NCBI RefSeq assembly: GCF_008692845.1
Contig: NZ_VXJW01000001.1
Span: 682,001 to 746,000, forward strand
DNA length: 64,000 nucleotides
Source: Salmonella enterica subsp. arizonae
GTDB lineage: Bacteria > Pseudomonadota > Gammaproteobacteria > Enterobacterales > Enterobacteriaceae
Reading direction: 5' to 3'
Part shown: piece by piece, positions 13,650 to 23,051 of the stretch
Layout of the letters: every line of letters starts with the position of its first letter
Numbering within the stretch: position 1 is the stretch's first letter
Notes under the pieces: generated by a model
Seen by the model: only the letters and a program-made list of their open reading frames with translations
Databases searched by the model: none
Told to the model about the DNA's origin: nothing
Translations under genes and position numbers: made by a program

Positions 13650-13991
13650 ATGTCCCACTTACGCATCCCGGCAAACTGGAAGGTTAAACGCTCCACGCCC
13701 TTTTTCACCAAAGAGAATGTCCCGGCGGCATTACTTTCTCATCACAACACGGCGGCAGGCGTTTTCGGACAACTTTGCGTGATGGAAGGCACCGTGACCT
13801 ACTATGGCTTTGCAAATGAAACCGCGACAGAACCAGCAGTGAAAGTGGTAATTAATGCCGGGCAATTCGCCACCAGCCCGCCGCAATACTGGCATCGGGT
13901 AGAACTTAGCGATGATGCGCGCTTCAACATTCACTTTTGGGTTGAGGAAGGCCATCAGAACGAAGAGATGTATCATCAGAAAAAAGCCTGA
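13650..13991 (+). CDS. DUF1971 (YeaR/TehB-N-like) cupin-type protein
   Basis: A 113-residue protein that looks like the DUF1971 family: a small beta-rich cupin-like fold also found in YeaR and at the N-terminus of some TehB proteins. Seen: WKVKRSTPFF at the N-terminus, GVFGQLCVMEGTVTYYGF and the conserved block SPPQYWHRVELSDDARFNIHFW. RBS AAGGAG lies 8 bases before the ATG. Known members are linked to nitrate, nitrite or tellurite stress, and the substrate is unknown. The gene is absent from the dsbB region of E. coli K-12 as I recall it, so it may be a Salmonella insertion. Confidence 0.75.
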   Translation: MSHLRIPANWKVKRSTPFFTKENVPAALLSHHNTAAGVFGQLCVMEGTVTYYGFANETATEPAVKVVINAGQFATSPPQYWHRVELSDDARFNIHFWVEEGHQNEEMYHQKKA

Positions 13992-14066
13992 TATATATCT
14001 GTAACCCAATCACCACCGGGCGACGTCCCGCCCGGTAGCCAGGTGGTCAATGGCGCGGATTAATCG

Positions 14067-14240
14067 CTAGAGTAGTTTAATTTTAACGTTGTATCCCTCA
14101 AGCCCTTTCATCGTTTCTCGCGGCGCGAACTCTATTTCGGAAACTTCTTGCCCGGTTTTCTTCCGTACTTCGGCGACCTTTTTCGTAATGAGTGCCGCGA
14201 TTTCTTCTTCTGCTTTACGTGTCAACTCTTCGCTGTTCAT
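14067..14240 (-). CDS. Small charged protein of 57 residues
   Basis: A highly charged, probably helical protein beginning MNSEELTRKAEEEIAALITKK and ending GLEGYNVKIKLL. The start at 14240 follows a near-perfect Shine-Dalgarno (AAGGAGG, 7 bases before the ATG), so it is very likely translated. The longer 84-residue reading adds 27 unsupported residues. An amphipathic N-terminal helix followed by two short strands suggests a small folded domain, perhaps nucleic-acid or partner binding. I do not recognise a function. Confidence 0.8.
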   Translation of the reverse strand: MNSEELTRKAEEEIAALITKKVAEVRKKTGQEVSEIEFAPRETMKGLEGYNVKIKLL

Positions 14241-14374
14241 TAATTTCCTCCTTTGAACTCGCAAACGGTTAAGCGCAAATAAGACAGTGTCGTTATGACG
14301 CGCTACTATTTTAAGGTACAAAAATTATAGGCTATCTTTCTGAGAGTTATCAGGATGTTTCACTGCGGGTGAAG

Positions 14375-14417
14375 CAAAAAAACCGCCTGGCATAGACTGC
14401 CCACTAAAGTCAGGCGG
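14375..14417 (-). terminator. Intrinsic terminator for the two-peptide operon
   Basis: On the minus strand, CCGCCTG and CAGGCGG form a stem around a 21-base loop and are followed by a run of seven to eight T residues. It lies 34 bases beyond the stop of the 45-residue gene. Confidence 0.7.
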
Positions 14418-14450
14418 CTGCATCAGGCGGTTGGTTAGTAGCACAGGACG

Positions 14451-14588
14451 CTATCTACGAGGATTTTCAACCTCATTCTGGGTATCCGAATCGAGAGGAT
14501 CGTCTCCCTCTGGCGTGTCCGGAATATTATCACCAGGAAGCGGTTCATCCTCTGGTAATGGATCGACTAAATCAGGACGTTCAGACAT
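14451..14588 (-). CDS. Small acidic proline-rich protein, 45 residues
   Basis: A 45-residue peptide (MSERPDLVDPLPEDEPLPGD at the N-terminus, ENPRR at the end) with 15 Asp/Glu, 9 Pro and no Cys or aromatic residues, so it is probably disordered. RBS TTGGAGGCTTT precedes the ATG. It lies 43 bases downstream of the 32-residue gene and ends before a terminator, so the two look like a small operon. Both share a PD.TPE-type motif. Function is unknown. Confidence 0.75.
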   Translation of the reverse strand: MSERPDLVDPLPEDEPLPGDNIPDTPEGDDPLDSDTQNEVENPRR

Positions 14589-14631
14589 AAAGCCTCCAAC
14601 TAACCATAGTTATTTAAGATACCCTACATCA

Positions 14632-14730
14632 CTACTTTTGGTTTTTGTTTGGATTTTTTCCTTCGTCTTCGGGTGTCTTATCAGGCTTCCTGGGCTGATC
14701 CTTCGAAACGCGCGACAGTTGGTTATTCAT
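14632..14730 (-). CDS. Small hydrophilic protein, 32 residues
   Basis: A 32-residue peptide (MNNQLSRVSKDQPRKPDKTP, then EDEGKNPNKNQK) rich in Lys, Asn, Pro and Asp, and predicted disordered. A good RBS (GAGGAG) stands 7 bases before the ATG. It is the promoter-proximal partner of the 45-residue acidic gene; the two have opposite net charge. Too short for automatic ORF calling. Function is unknown. Confidence 0.65.
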   Translation of the reverse strand: MNNQLSRVSKDQPRKPDKTPEDEGKNPNKNQK

Positions 14731-14938
14731 AGGTAACTCCTCAGGATAGGCAGCGATATACTGCTTTGAAAGTATAGAGTCGCCGCCATAGGCGCGCGAG
14801 CGCAGCGACAAGGAGCGTCAGGGGCAAAGAGAAGGCGGTGATCACGCCAGATGACGGAATTTGCAGGTAATTCCAGTTTTCAGGGACCGCCAGGCGTAAG
14901 TTAAAGAATTGTAAACACTCAGCCGTTTTGCTGAAGAC

Positions 14939-15400
14939 TCAATCCGCCCATGACGGTTTGTTTAAAATATGATCCTGCCAGTCCCGCACTTCAGATTCGT
15001 TTACCGCGATATGACGGACAGAAATTCGCTCGCCATGCATAGCGGCTTTCGATCCAGTGAGCAGCGGATGCCATGCCGGTAAGGGCTTGCCTTCGGCTAA
15101 CAAACGGTAGGCGCAGGTCATCGGCAACCATGCAAAGTCAAACAGGTTTTCGCGAGTAAGTTTGATACAGTCTGGTTCAAATTCAAAACGGCGCTCATAA
15201 TGACGGCACTGGCACGTTTTGATATTTAACTGCCTGCAAGCCACGTTGGTGAAGTAGATTTCATCCGTATCTTCATCCATCAGCTTATGCAGACAGCACT
15301 GGCCGCAGCCATCGCACAGCGACTCCCACTCGGCATCGGTCATTTCATCCAGGGTTTTACGTTGCCAGAAAGGTATATCGCTCATTGAAGTTTCCGCCAT
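14939..15400 (-). CDS. ycgN: UPF0260 cysteine-cluster protein YcgN
   Basis: A 153-residue cytoplasmic protein of the YkgJ/UPF0260 family. Its cysteine cluster CDGCGQCC and later cysteines ([34 protein letters not shown]) suggest a metal or Fe-S centre. The start used is [13 protein letters not shown] at 15400, as in E. coli. MSDIPFWQ at 15385, preceded by GGAAAC, is an alternative. It is followed upstream by ycgM and ycgL on the same strand. Function is unproven. Confidence 0.9.
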
Positions 15401-15477
15401 TGCATTAAAACTGCACCTTATAACCAGTCTGGCCTGCAGATGCAAGTTTTACCGCCTCTGAAGGCGGTAAGCAGATT

Positions 15478-16137
15478 TTACAGAACGCGGGTAGACAACA
15501 TTTCGCCATTAAAACGAATGTCCAGCTCATCGCCGCTCAGTAATGGCCCCACGCCTGCCGGCGTGCCGGTTAGCACCACGTCCCCTGCTTTGAGCGTAAA
15601 ATAGCGGCTCATATAGGCGATAAGGGGCACAATAGGATGAATCATATCTGCGGTCGACCCTTGCTGGCGAACCTCGCCATTAACGTTAAGTCCGATAACC
15701 GTATTTTGCGGATCGCCGCAGAAGGCCGCGACAGGGATAAAGCCTGAAATCGGACATGCGTTATCAAAACCTTTGGCTTTTTCCCAGGGCTGTCCGGCCT
15801 TTTTCATTTTTCCCTGAATATCGCGCAAAGTTAAATCAAGCGCCACGCCATAACCGGCTATCGCTTTGCGCACATGCTCTTCAGTCGCCTGGCGGAGCGT
15901 TGCGCTAATCAGCACGGCAAGCTCAACTTCATGATGAACAGCGCCCATGTCCGCCGGGATCGCCAGCGGCTGGCGGATATCACACAATGCGGTCTCCGGC
16001 TTGATAAAAAGCACGGGTTCCTCCGGCGTCGCACTGCCCATCTCCTTGATGTGATTTGCGTAATTACTGCCCACGCAGACCACTTTACTTACCGGGTAAT
16101 CAAGCAGGGCACCTTGCCAGTTGCGATGTTGATACAT
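15478..16137 (-). CDS. ycgM: Fumarylacetoacetate hydrolase family protein YcgM
   Basis: A 219-residue FAH-fold enzyme. The family includes acylpyruvate hydrolases and oxaloacetate decarboxylases/tautomerases. Seen: the metal-binding acidic residues in HHEVELAVLI, the DLTLRDIQGKMKKAGQPWEKAKGFD block and the C-terminal GDVVLTGTPAGVGPL signature. The start is at 16137 (MYQHRNWQGALLDYP), the conserved N-terminus; an upstream in-frame ATG adds 14 residues. It lies 78 bases upstream of ycgN. Confidence 0.92.
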   Translation of the reverse strand: MYQHRNWQGALLDYPVSKVVCVGSNYANHIKEMGSATPEEPVLFIKPETALCDIRQPLAIPADMGAVHHEVELAVLISATLRQATEEHVRKAIAGYGVALDLTLRDIQGKMKKAGQPWEKAKGFDNACPISGFIPVAAFCGDPQNTVIGLNVNGEVRQQGSTADMIHPIVPLIAYMSRYFTLKAGDVVLTGTPAGVGPLLSGDELDIRFNGEMLSTRVL

Positions 16138-16202
16138 ATTTTCCCCTAAGGTCATCATGAAATTCAGGCGCAGCGTCATGTCGACGCGAAGCCGAATAGC
16201 GT

Positions 16203-16496
16203 TTAACGGTCAGCGTGCGACGTATTTTGTCCCACTGTAGAAAGATGTTGTTTCAACAAATCTTCCGGCGGCGGCGGCAATTGTAAATAATAGCCCTGCT
16301 CTCTTAACGCCTGTTTTACTTTTTCTAGCTCGGCATTGACTAATTTTTTACGCCCATCAAGCGGCAGAATCATCGCTAATTGCGGCTGACCGAATCCTTT
16401 CATCAACGCTTCAGGCACCCGTGAAAAATCGTCTTTTTTTTCGACATACAAATAGGTTTGATCGCGCTTGCTACTTCGATAGATCACACAAAACAT
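16203..16496 (-). CDS. ycgL: YcgL domain protein
   Basis: A 97-residue YcgL-family protein with a small alpha/beta fold and unknown function. The family is conserved next to minC in gammaproteobacteria. Seen: [20 protein letters not shown] at the start, [18 protein letters not shown], and [18 protein letters not shown]. The start is at 16496; E. coli uses a codon about 11 residues upstream, so the true start is uncertain. It is divergent from minC across 125 bases. Confidence 0.88.
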   Translation of the reverse strand: MFCVIYRSSKRDQTYLYVEKKDDFSRVPEALMKGFGQPQLAMILPLDGRKKLVNAELEKVKQALREQGYYLQLPPPPEDLLKQHLSTVGQNTSHADR

Positions 16497-16621
16497 ACTT
16501 TTACTCTGAATTAACGGGATGGTGACTTGCCTCAATATAATACTGACTATAACATGCCTTCTGGACTTCGGAATATCACTCCGTATCGGAGATGATAAAT
16601 AGCAAATTGAGTAAGGCCAGG

Positions 16622-17329
16622 ATGTCAAACACGCCAATCGAGCTTAAAGGCAGTAGCTTCACCTTATCAGTGGTTCATATGCATGAAGCGGAACCAGAGG
16701 TTATTCGTCAGGCGTTAGAAGACAAAATTGCGCAGGCGCCTGCGTTTTTAAAACACGCCCCTGTCGTTATTAACGTTAGCGGTCTTGAAAACCCGGTAAA
16801 CTGGCCGGAATTGCATAAGATCGTGACGTCAACTGGCTTACGCATTATCGGCGTGAGCGGTTGTAAAGACGCCAGCCTGAAAGCAGAAATCGATCGGATG
16901 GGTCTTCCTTTACTGACTGAAGGTAAAGAGAAAGCGGTTCGACCTGCGCCCGTTGAGTCGGCAACGCCCAGCGAGCCGCCGCAAAACGCTAATCCCATCA
17001 CAAAAACGCGATTAATTGATGTTCCGGTTCGTTCCGGTCAGCGCATTTATGCTCCACAATGTGATCTGATTGTTACAAGTCACGTAAGCGCTGGCGCAGA
17101 GCTTATCGCTGACGGCAATATCCATGTCTATGGCATGATGAGAGGTCGCGCGCTGGCAGGGGCGAGCGGCGATCGGGAAGCGCAAATTTTTTGTACCCAT
17201 CTGACGGCAGAACTGGTCTCTATCGCAGGTGTTTACTGGCTGAGTGATAAAATCCCGGCAGAATTTTATGGCAAAGCGGCGCGCCTGCGTTTAGCAGACA
17301 ACGCTTTGACAGTTCAACCGTTGAATTGA
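16622..17329 (+). CDS. minC: Septum site-determining protein MinC
   Basis: A 235-residue inhibitor of FtsZ polymerisation that blocks division near the poles. Domains: N-terminal MinC-N (about 1-105) beginning [20 protein letters not shown], a Pro/Ala linker with [17 protein letters not shown], and the C-terminal beta-helix (about 125-230) that binds MinD, with [10 protein letters not shown] and [13 protein letters not shown]. The start at 16622 follows CCAGG. It is the first gene of minCDE. Confidence 0.97.
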   Translation: MSNTPIELKGSSFTLSVVHMHEAEPEVIRQALEDKIAQAPAFLKHAPVVINVSGLENPVNWPELHKIVTSTGLRIIGVSGCKDASLKAEIDRMGLPLLTEGKEKAVRPAPVESATPSEPPQNANPITKTRLIDVPVRSGQRIYAPQCDLIVTSHVSAGAELIADGNIHVYGMMRGRALAGASGDREAQIFCTHLTAELVSIAGVYWLSDKIPAEFYGKAARLRLADNALTVQPLN

Positions 17330-17352
17330 TCCCTTTTTAACAAGGAATTTTT

Positions 17353-18165
17353 ATGGCACGCATTATTGTTGTTACTTCGGGTAAAGGGGGCGTTGGCAAG
17401 ACCACCTCCAGCGCGGCCATCGCTACAGGTTTGGCCCAGAAGGGAAAGAAAACTGTCGTCATTGATTTTGATATCGGACTGCGTAACCTCGATCTGATTA
17501 TGGGGTGCGAACGTCGTGTCGTTTACGATTTTGTAAACGTCATTCAGGGCGATGCGACACTGAACCAGGCGCTGATCAAAGATAAGCGTACTGAAAATCT
17601 CTTCATACTTCCGGCTTCGCAGACCCGGGATAAAGATGCGCTGACGCGCGAAGGCGTTGCTAAGGTGCTTGACTCACTGAGAGCGATGGACTTTGAGTTC
17701 ATCGTTTGCGACTCGCCGGCAGGTATCGAAACCGGGGCGCTGATGGCGCTCTATTTTGCCGATGAGGCGATCATTACGACCAACCCGGAAGTCTCTTCTG
17801 TCCGTGATTCGGACCGTATTCTGGGTATTCTGGCATCGAAATCTCGTCGCGCAGAAAATGGCGAAGAACCGATTAAAGAACATCTTCTGTTGACGCGCTA
17901 CAATCCAGGCCGCGTAAATAAAGGCGACATGCTCAGCATGGAAGATGTACTGGAGATTCTGCGTATTAAACTTGTCGGGGTGATCCCGGAAGATCAATCC
18001 GTACTGCGCGCATCTAACCAGGGCGAACCGGTGATTCTTGACGCCACTGCTGATGCGGGTAAAGCCTATGCAGATACCGTAGATCGTCTGTTGGGAGAAG
18101 AACGTCCTTTCCGCTTCGTTGAAGAAGAGAAGAAAGGTTTCCTCAAACGCCTGTTCGGAGGATAA
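17353..18165 (+). CDS. minD: Septum site-determining ATPase MinD
   Basis: A 270-residue ParA-type ATPase that dimerises on the membrane with ATP, recruits MinC and is released by MinE. Seen: the deviant Walker A KGGVGKTT near residue 10-17, the FDIGLRNLDLIMG block, the DSPAGIE Walker B region, and the C-terminal amphipathic membrane-targeting helix EEKKGFLKRLFGG. It is 23 bases after minC and 3 bases before minE. Confidence 0.98.
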   Translation: MARIIVVTSGKGGVGKTTSSAAIATGLAQKGKKTVVIDFDIGLRNLDLIMGCERRVVYDFVNVIQGDATLNQALIKDKRTENLFILPASQTRDKDALTREGVAKVLDSLRAMDFEFIVCDSPAGIETGALMALYFADEAIITTNPEVSSVRDSDRILGILASKSRRAENGEEPIKEHLLLTRYNPGRVNKGDMLSMEDVLEILRIKLVGVIPEDQSVLRASNQGEPVILDATADAGKAYADTVDRLLGEERPFRFVEEEKKGFLKRLFGG

Positions 18166-18168
18166 ATT

Positions 18169-18435
18169 ATGGCATTACTGGATTTTTTTCTCTCGCGGAA
18201 AAAGAGTACCGCTAATATTGCTAAAGAGCGGCTGCAAATCATTGTCGCGGAACGTCGCCGTAGCGATGCCGAACCGCATTATTTACCGCAATTACGGAAA
18301 GATATACTTGAGGTTATTTGTAAATACGTACAAATCGATCCGGAAATGGTTACCGTCCAGCTTGAGCAAAAAGATGGCGATATCTCCATCCTTGAACTTA
18401 ACGTAACGCTGCCGGAAGCTGAAGAGTCAAAATAA
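18169..18435 (+). CDS. minE: Cell division topological specificity factor MinE
   Basis: An 88-residue protein that stimulates MinD ATPase and drives pole-to-pole oscillation. Seen: the N-terminal membrane/anti-MinCD region [20 protein letters not shown] and the C-terminal topological domain from about residue 35. It is the last gene of minCDE, followed by a strong terminator. Confidence 0.98.
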
Positions 18436-18461
18436 GTTCTTTTATGGGAAAATTCCTGGAT

Positions 18462-18494
18462 TAAAAAGGCAGAAGAATCTGCCTTTTTTATTTT
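18462..18494 (+). terminator. Intrinsic terminator of minCDE
   Basis: AAAAAGGCAGA and TCTGCCTTTTT pair around an AGAA loop and run into a T-rich tail. The symmetric A and T tracts allow weak bidirectional use for rnd coming the other way. Confidence 0.9.
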
Positions 18495-18555
18495 TTTGCG
18501 TTGCTCAGGACACGGACATTTATTTAACCCGCCATTTTCCCGGCAATTACCGTTG

Positions 18556-19683
18556 TTAACGCGGGTACTCCTGCAACAGAAGAGCTAACTTTTCCGCCAT
18601 CAGTTCGGCGCGCCAGCCGGAAACTAATTCCGGTTGCCCGTTTTGCGGCTTTAATTTCCAGTGCCAGTTAAGCAACTGATTAATCTGCCGACGCGATGCC
18701 AGTAGCTCGCCACTTACGTGATGCGCCGCGCTCACCTCGGCCACCAGCGCTTTGATTGCCTTAAACGCTTTGCGATAACCCGGCATGTCCAGCAGATTCA
18801 ACAGCGGTTCAGGCAACGCCTCTTCCGGCAGCGCCTGGGCTTTCGCCACTAGCGATATCAGGGTCTTGCCGTGAAAACGAATCTCGCTGCCGGAAAGTCC
18901 CAGACTATCCAGCTCGCCGAGACTGCCCGGCATATAACGCGCGACCGCCCACAGATTTTCCTCACGCACAACGAAGTTTACCGCCATATCGCGCTCACGC
19001 GCCTTACGCAGCCGCCAGTCGGCTAAAAGTTGCAGGCAGGCTAACTGACGGGTACGTAGCTGCCAGGCATTAGTGATATCCCGCCATGCTTCTTCCGGCG
19101 CCTGAATCTCCTGACGACGCTGCTGCATCAACCGGCACTCATCAAGCGCGGCTGGCAGCCATCCTGCGGCTTCGGTTTCAATCATCAGTTTTTTGGCGAT
19201 CGGTAACAGATACCAGACATCCGCCGCCGCATATTCACACTGGCGCTCACTCAAAGGTCGAGCTAACCAGTCGGTACGAGACTCGCTTTTATCCAGCGCC
19301 ACGCCCGTATATTCTTCTACCATCGACGCAAAACCCCACGACAGCGGACGCCCGCAAAACGCCGCCAGAATTTGCGTATCAATCAGGGGTTCCGGCAGTT
19401 CGCCAAACGCATTAAGAAACACTTCCAGATCTTCGCTGCCCGCGTGAAGAAATTTGGTGATTCCTGTATCGCGTAGTACCGCTTTTAACGGCGACCAGTC
19501 GGTAATGCCGAGCGGATCGATCAGGGCGACATCAGCCCCGTCAAATAACTGGATCAATCCTAACTGCGGGTAATAAGTGCGGGTACGGACAAATTCAGTA
19601 TCTAAAGCAATCGCCGGACATGCGCGGACAGCCTCACACAGGCTTGCCAGCGCATCGTCCGTTTCAATCATTTGGTAATTCAA
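18556..19683 (-). CDS. rnd: Ribonuclease D
   Basis: A 375-residue 3'-5' exoribonuclease that trims tRNA and small stable RNA precursors. Seen: the DEDD catalytic motifs (ALDTEF near residue 28, FLHAGSEDLEVF, and the YAAADVWYLL region) and two HRDC-type helical domains in the C-terminal half. The start is TTG at 19683, as in E. coli, where the weak UUG start limits expression. An A8/U8 run lies just upstream in the leader (see fadD terminator). It follows fadD on the same strand. Confidence 0.95.
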   Translation of the reverse strand: MNYQMIETDDALASLCEAVRACPAIALDTEFVRTRTYYPQLGLIQLFDGADVALIDPLGITDWSPLKAVLRDTGITKFLHAGSEDLEVFLNAFGELPEPLIDTQILAAFCGRPLSWGFASMVEEYTGVALDKSESRTDWLARPLSERQCEYAAADVWYLLPIAKKLMIETEAAGWLPAALDECRLMQQRRQEIQAPEEAWRDITNAWQLRTRQLACLQLLADWRLRKARERDMAVNFVVREENLWAVARYMPGSLGELDSLGLSGSEIRFHGKTLISLVAKAQALPEEALPEPLLNLLDMPGYRKAFKAIKALVAEVSAAHHVSGELLASRRQINQLLNWHWKLKPQNGQPELVSGWRAELMAEKLALLLQEYPR

Positions 19684-19707
19684 ATCGTGTTCTCTTTGGT
19701 TCGCGCC

Positions 19708-19732
19708 AAAAAAAACGCCGGCTTAACCGGCG
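19708..19732 (-). terminator. fadD terminator whose U8 tract forms the rnd leader
   Basis: On the minus strand CGCCGG-TTAAG-CCGGCG is followed by exactly eight T residues, 23 bases after the fadD stop. The T8 run ends 24 bases before the UUG of rnd, so the same element is a fadD terminator and part of the rnd 5' region. From memory, the E. coli rnd leader also has a U8 run that is required for good translation. Confidence 0.85.
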
Positions 19733-19755
19733 TCTCTCGTTAGCTGACTTAACGC

Positions 19756-21441
19756 TCAGGCTTTATTGTCTACTTTGCCACGGGCTTCGTCACGCAGTTC
19801 TCGTCGTAAAATTTTCCCAACGTTAGATTTTGGCAATTCCTCGCGAAACTCCACCTGTTTGGGCACTTTATATCCGGTCAGATGGCGACGGCAGAAGGTG
19901 ATCAACGCCTCGTCAGTCAATGCGGGATCTTTCTTAACCACAAAAAGCTTCACCGCTTCGCCGCTACTACCGGAAGGCACGCCAACCGCCGCCACCTCCT
20001 GCACGCCAGAATGTTGCATCACCACATCTTCAATTTCGTTTGGATAGACGTTGAAACCTGAAACCAGAATCATATCTTTCTTACGATCGACAATCCGCAG
20101 AAAGCCTTCCTCATCCATAACCGCAATATCGCCCGTATGCAGCCAGCCATCTTTAATGATATCATCCGTCGCGTCAGGACGCTGCCAGTATCCCAGCATA
20201 ACCTGCGGGCCTTTCACGCAAAGCTCTCCAGCCTCACCCGGCGCGACGTCATTATCATCGTCATCCACCAGTTTGGCTTCTGTTGACGGTACCGGCAGGC
20301 CGATACTGCCGCTGTGATAATCAATATCATGCGGGTTGACGCTCACCAGCGGGGCGCACTCGGTCAGCCCATACCCTTCCAGCAGGTATTGCCCGGTCAG
20401 TTTTACCCAACGTTCCGCAACGGCGTTTTGCACCGGCATCCCGCCGCCGGCTGACAGATGCAGCGAAGAAAAATCCAGCTGCTGAAACTCTTTATTATTG
20501 AGCAAGGCGTTGAATAGCGTATTAACGCCAGTCATCGCCGTAAATGGATATTTTGCCAGCTCCTTGACCAGGCCGGGGATATCACGCGGATTGGTAATCA
20601 GCAGGTTTTGCCCGCCCAGCTCGATAAAAAGCAGGCAGTTCATGGTTAAGGCAAAAATGTGATACAGCGGCAGCGCGGTCACCACCAGCTCTTTCCCTTG
20701 GTGAAGCAACGGCCCATAGGTCGCTTTCACCTGCTCCAGATTCGCCAGCATATTGCGGTGGGTCAGCATCGCGCCTTTCGCCACCCCCGTCGTACCGCCG
20801 GTATATTGCAGAAAAGCCAGATCTTCGGCGACAACCTCCGGTTTTACGTACTGCATACGATAACCATGCTGTAACGCGCTGCGAAACGAGATCGCGTCTG
20901 GCAAATGGTATTTCGGCACCAGACGCTTGATGTATTTCACGACAAAGTTAACAACTGTACCTTTGGCAGTAGAAAGCTGGTCGCCCATCCGCGTCAGAAT
21001 AACGTGCTGTACCGACGTTTTTTCGACCACTTTTTCCAGCGTATGGGCAAAGTTAGAAACAATAACGATTGCCGCCGCGCCGCTATCGTTAAGCTGATGC
21101 TCAAGTTCGCGCGGCGTATAAAGTGGGTTAACATTCACCACAATCATGCCAGCGCGTAAAATACCAAATAACGCGACGGGATACTGCAACAGATTTGGCA
21201 TCATCAGCGCAACACGATCGCCTTTTTTTAGCCCCAGCCCTTGTTGTAAATAAGCCGCAAATGCCCGGCTACGTTCTTCCAATTTACGGAAGGTCATCAC
21301 CTCCCCCATATTGACGAACGCAGGCTGATCGGCATAGCGCGTCGCCGCATGTTCAAACAGTTCAACCAGGGATTGATAACGGTCAGGGTTGATCTCCGCC
21401 GGAACATCAGCGGGATAACGGTTAAGCCAAACCTTCTTCAA
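19756..21441 (-). CDS. fadD: Long-chain fatty acid-CoA ligase
   Basis: A 561-residue inner membrane-associated acyl-CoA synthetase that activates imported fatty acids by adenylation and thioesterification. Seen: the ATP/AMP motifs [12 protein letters not shown] and YGLTECAP, the FACS signature around [16 protein letters not shown], and the C-terminal Lys region [16 protein letters not shown]. The start chosen is TTG at 21441 (reads [13 protein letters not shown]), as in E. coli, with AGAGGTGA upstream; in-frame ATGs further up would add 11-22 residues. A FadR operator lies about 75 bases upstream. Confidence 0.96.
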   Translation of the reverse strand: MKKVWLNRYPADVPAEINPDRYQSLVELFEHAATRYADQPAFVNMGEVMTFRKLEERSRAFAAYLQQGLGLKKGDRVALMMPNLLQYPVALFGILRAGMIVVNVNPLYTPRELEHQLNDSGAAAIVIVSNFAHTLEKVVEKTSVQHVILTRMGDQLSTAKGTVVNFVVKYIKRLVPKYHLPDAISFRSALQHGYRMQYVKPEVVAEDLAFLQYTGGTTGVAKGAMLTHRNMLANLEQVKATYGPLLHQGKELVVTALPLYHIFALTMNCLLFIELGGQNLLITNPRDIPGLVKELAKYPFTAMTGVNTLFNALLNNKEFQQLDFSSLHLSAGGGMPVQNAVAERWVKLTGQYLLEGYGLTECAPLVSVNPHDIDYHSGSIGLPVPSTEAKLVDDDDNDVAPGEAGELCVKGPQVMLGYWQRPDATDDIIKDGWLHTGDIAVMDEEGFLRIVDRKKDMILVSGFNVYPNEIEDVVMQHSGVQEVAAVGVPSGSSGEAVKLFVVKKDPALTDEALITFCRRHLTGYKVPKQVEFREELPKSNVGKILRRELRDEARGKVDNKA

Positions 21442-21513
21442 TGCATCACCTCTAAAATGAGTGTTCGTCGTCATCACAACCCCAGTCAATAAACAATTCG
21501 TTAACATTATATT

Positions 21514-21530
21514 AACTCAGCGTACCAGTT
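21514..21530. promoter_or_regulatory. FadR operator of fadD
   Basis: On the fadD strand it reads AACTGGTACGCTGAGTT. It resembles the remembered E. coli fadD operator I (AGCTGGTATGATGAGTT) and contains the TGGT half of the FadR consensus. It lies in the expected promoter region upstream of the UUG start. Confidence 0.8.
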
Positions 21531-21645
21531 TATTAATTATGCAACTGAAAGGTTGCGAAGCGCGTCACTATTTATTTTTATTATGTCTCTATGAATGCAG
21601 AAACAGCGGACCAGCCGCTGTTTCTTTTACTGATAAAACAAAAAG

Positions 21646-22227
21646 TTACTCTGTTACTATCGTTTGAACCTCTGCGGGTCCAGGGTTATACCATCCCCAA
21701 CCGCCATAGCCATAAGGCCAGGCGCGTCCGCCGTAAAACCACGGATCAATCGGCTGTGGAGGCATGACGACCTGCTGAACAAGATGCCAGCGTTTGTAGC
21801 CGGTAGCCTGCATCAGCATAAATTTATACGGCGTATTGCCGATTTTACCATCAACCGTTCCGGTTATCGGGCCGACAACGGTAACTAGCTGACCACGGAA
21901 GTCTACCGGGTCCAGAAAACCGTTCACATCCGCAAAAATTCTGCCGCGCGAGGCTTCGCCCAGCACAGGACGCGCGCCGCTGTCGAGCGGTACGGTAGCG
22001 ATTTCAAGCCGGGTTTTTCCCTGCTGATTTTGTACTGCCACGACTTTGCCGCCGAAACGCGCCTCTTGCCCAATATAGAGTTGCGGCGCATTCATGACAC
22101 GCACCAAATCCTGTTGTGGCGTCGGACTCGAACCTTTAATAGCATCCGGAATAGTCGCGCAACCGCTCAGCATAAGCGCAAAAGCGCACGCCAGCGCCCC
22201 TTTTATTAACCGTTTTTGAACCGCCAT
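21646..22227 (-). CDS. yeaY: Slp-family outer membrane lipoprotein YeaY
   Basis: A 193-residue lipoprotein with a signal peptide and lipobox LMLSGC (Cys at about residue 23), then a Slp/YeaY domain. The C-terminal tail is rich in Tyr/Gly/Trp/Pro ([19 protein letters not shown]). The paralogue Slp is starvation-induced. yeaY in E. coli belongs to the envelope-stress (sigma-E) regulon, though no clear sigma-E promoter was seen here. It lies upstream of fadD, about 200 bases apart. Confidence 0.92.
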   Translation of the reverse strand: MAVQKRLIKGALACAFALMLSGCATIPDAIKGSSPTPQQDLVRVMNAPQLYIGQEARFGGKVVAVQNQQGKTRLEIATVPLDSGARPVLGEASRGRIFADVNGFLDPVDFRGQLVTVVGPITGTVDGKIGNTPYKFMLMQATGYKRWHLVQQVVMPPQPIDPWFYGGRAWPYGYGGWGWYNPGPAEVQTIVTE

Positions 22228-22298
22228 GATGCGACTCCTTTTTTTGACGTCTTATTCCACCCTACAGCATAAAGTATGAGGGGTAATAATAGTGAGAG

Positions 22299-22994
22299 TC
22301 ATTCTTTGCCGGGAAGTTTCTTCCACGCCACTTCGTTACGCAAATAAACCGGCTCGGCATGTTCCACGGCAACGGTCTCCCCTGCCGCCAGTTTCTGGCT
22401 GGCGATGGGCAACATATCTTCAGCCGCCGGGAGCGACACCTCCCCATCGTAAAGCGACAGACCGCAACCCTGCGCCAGATCGGGCCATGCGGACCAGCCC
22501 GTTCCTACCGTCGCCCACTGACCGGATAGTTGTTCCAACCGCTCACCGACCTGTTCCGGTTTCAGTACCGCTTCCGTCTCTTCGCCCAGCCAGACGCCCT
22601 GCGCATTGCGCTGGTATTCCGCCCAGTACACTTCGCCCATGCGCGCGTCAATTGCGGCGAGTACGCGGGTCGCGCCGGTTTTACGCCACGCGCCCTGAGC
22701 CATCGTGGCAAGCGTCGAAACACCGATCATCGGCAGATTTGCCCCTAGCGCCAGCCCTTGCGCAATACCAATGCCAATACGAACGCCGGTAAAGCTGCCT
22801 GGGCCGCGCCCAAACGCCAGCGCATCTATCTCATTGAGCAATGCGCCGCTGGCGGCCAGAATCTCCTGCACCATCGGCAGGATACGTTGAGTATGTTCTC
22901 GTGGACAAAGCTCAAAGTGAGCATTAATAGTACCGTTGTTCCACAGGGCGACAGAACAGGCCTCTGTGGCGGTATCGATAGCCAGAATTCGCAT
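22299..22994 (-). CDS. tsaB: tRNA t6A37 modification subunit TsaB
   Basis: A 231-residue ASKHA-fold protein (formerly YeaZ) that binds TsaD and TsaE to form threonylcarbamoyl-adenosine at position 37 of ANN-decoding tRNAs. Seen: [15 protein letters not shown] at the N-terminus, [14 protein letters not shown], and [20 protein letters not shown]. The length equals E. coli TsaB. The gene is essential in E. coli. It sits 57 bases downstream of yoaA on the same strand. Confidence 0.96.
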   Translation of the reverse strand: MRILAIDTATEACSVALWNNGTINAHFELCPREHTQRILPMVQEILAASGALLNEIDALAFGRGPGSFTGVRIGIGIAQGLALGANLPMIGVSTLATMAQGAWRKTGATRVLAAIDARMGEVYWAEYQRNAQGVWLGEETEAVLKPEQVGERLEQLSGQWATVGTGWSAWPDLAQGCGLSLYDGEVSLPAAEDMLPIASQKLAAGETVAVEHAEPVYLRNEVAWKKLPGKE

Positions 22995-23051
22995 GGGGTT
23001 TCGTGCTTAGATCAATAAAATAGCGCGCATCTTACCATACTCCGTAACAAA

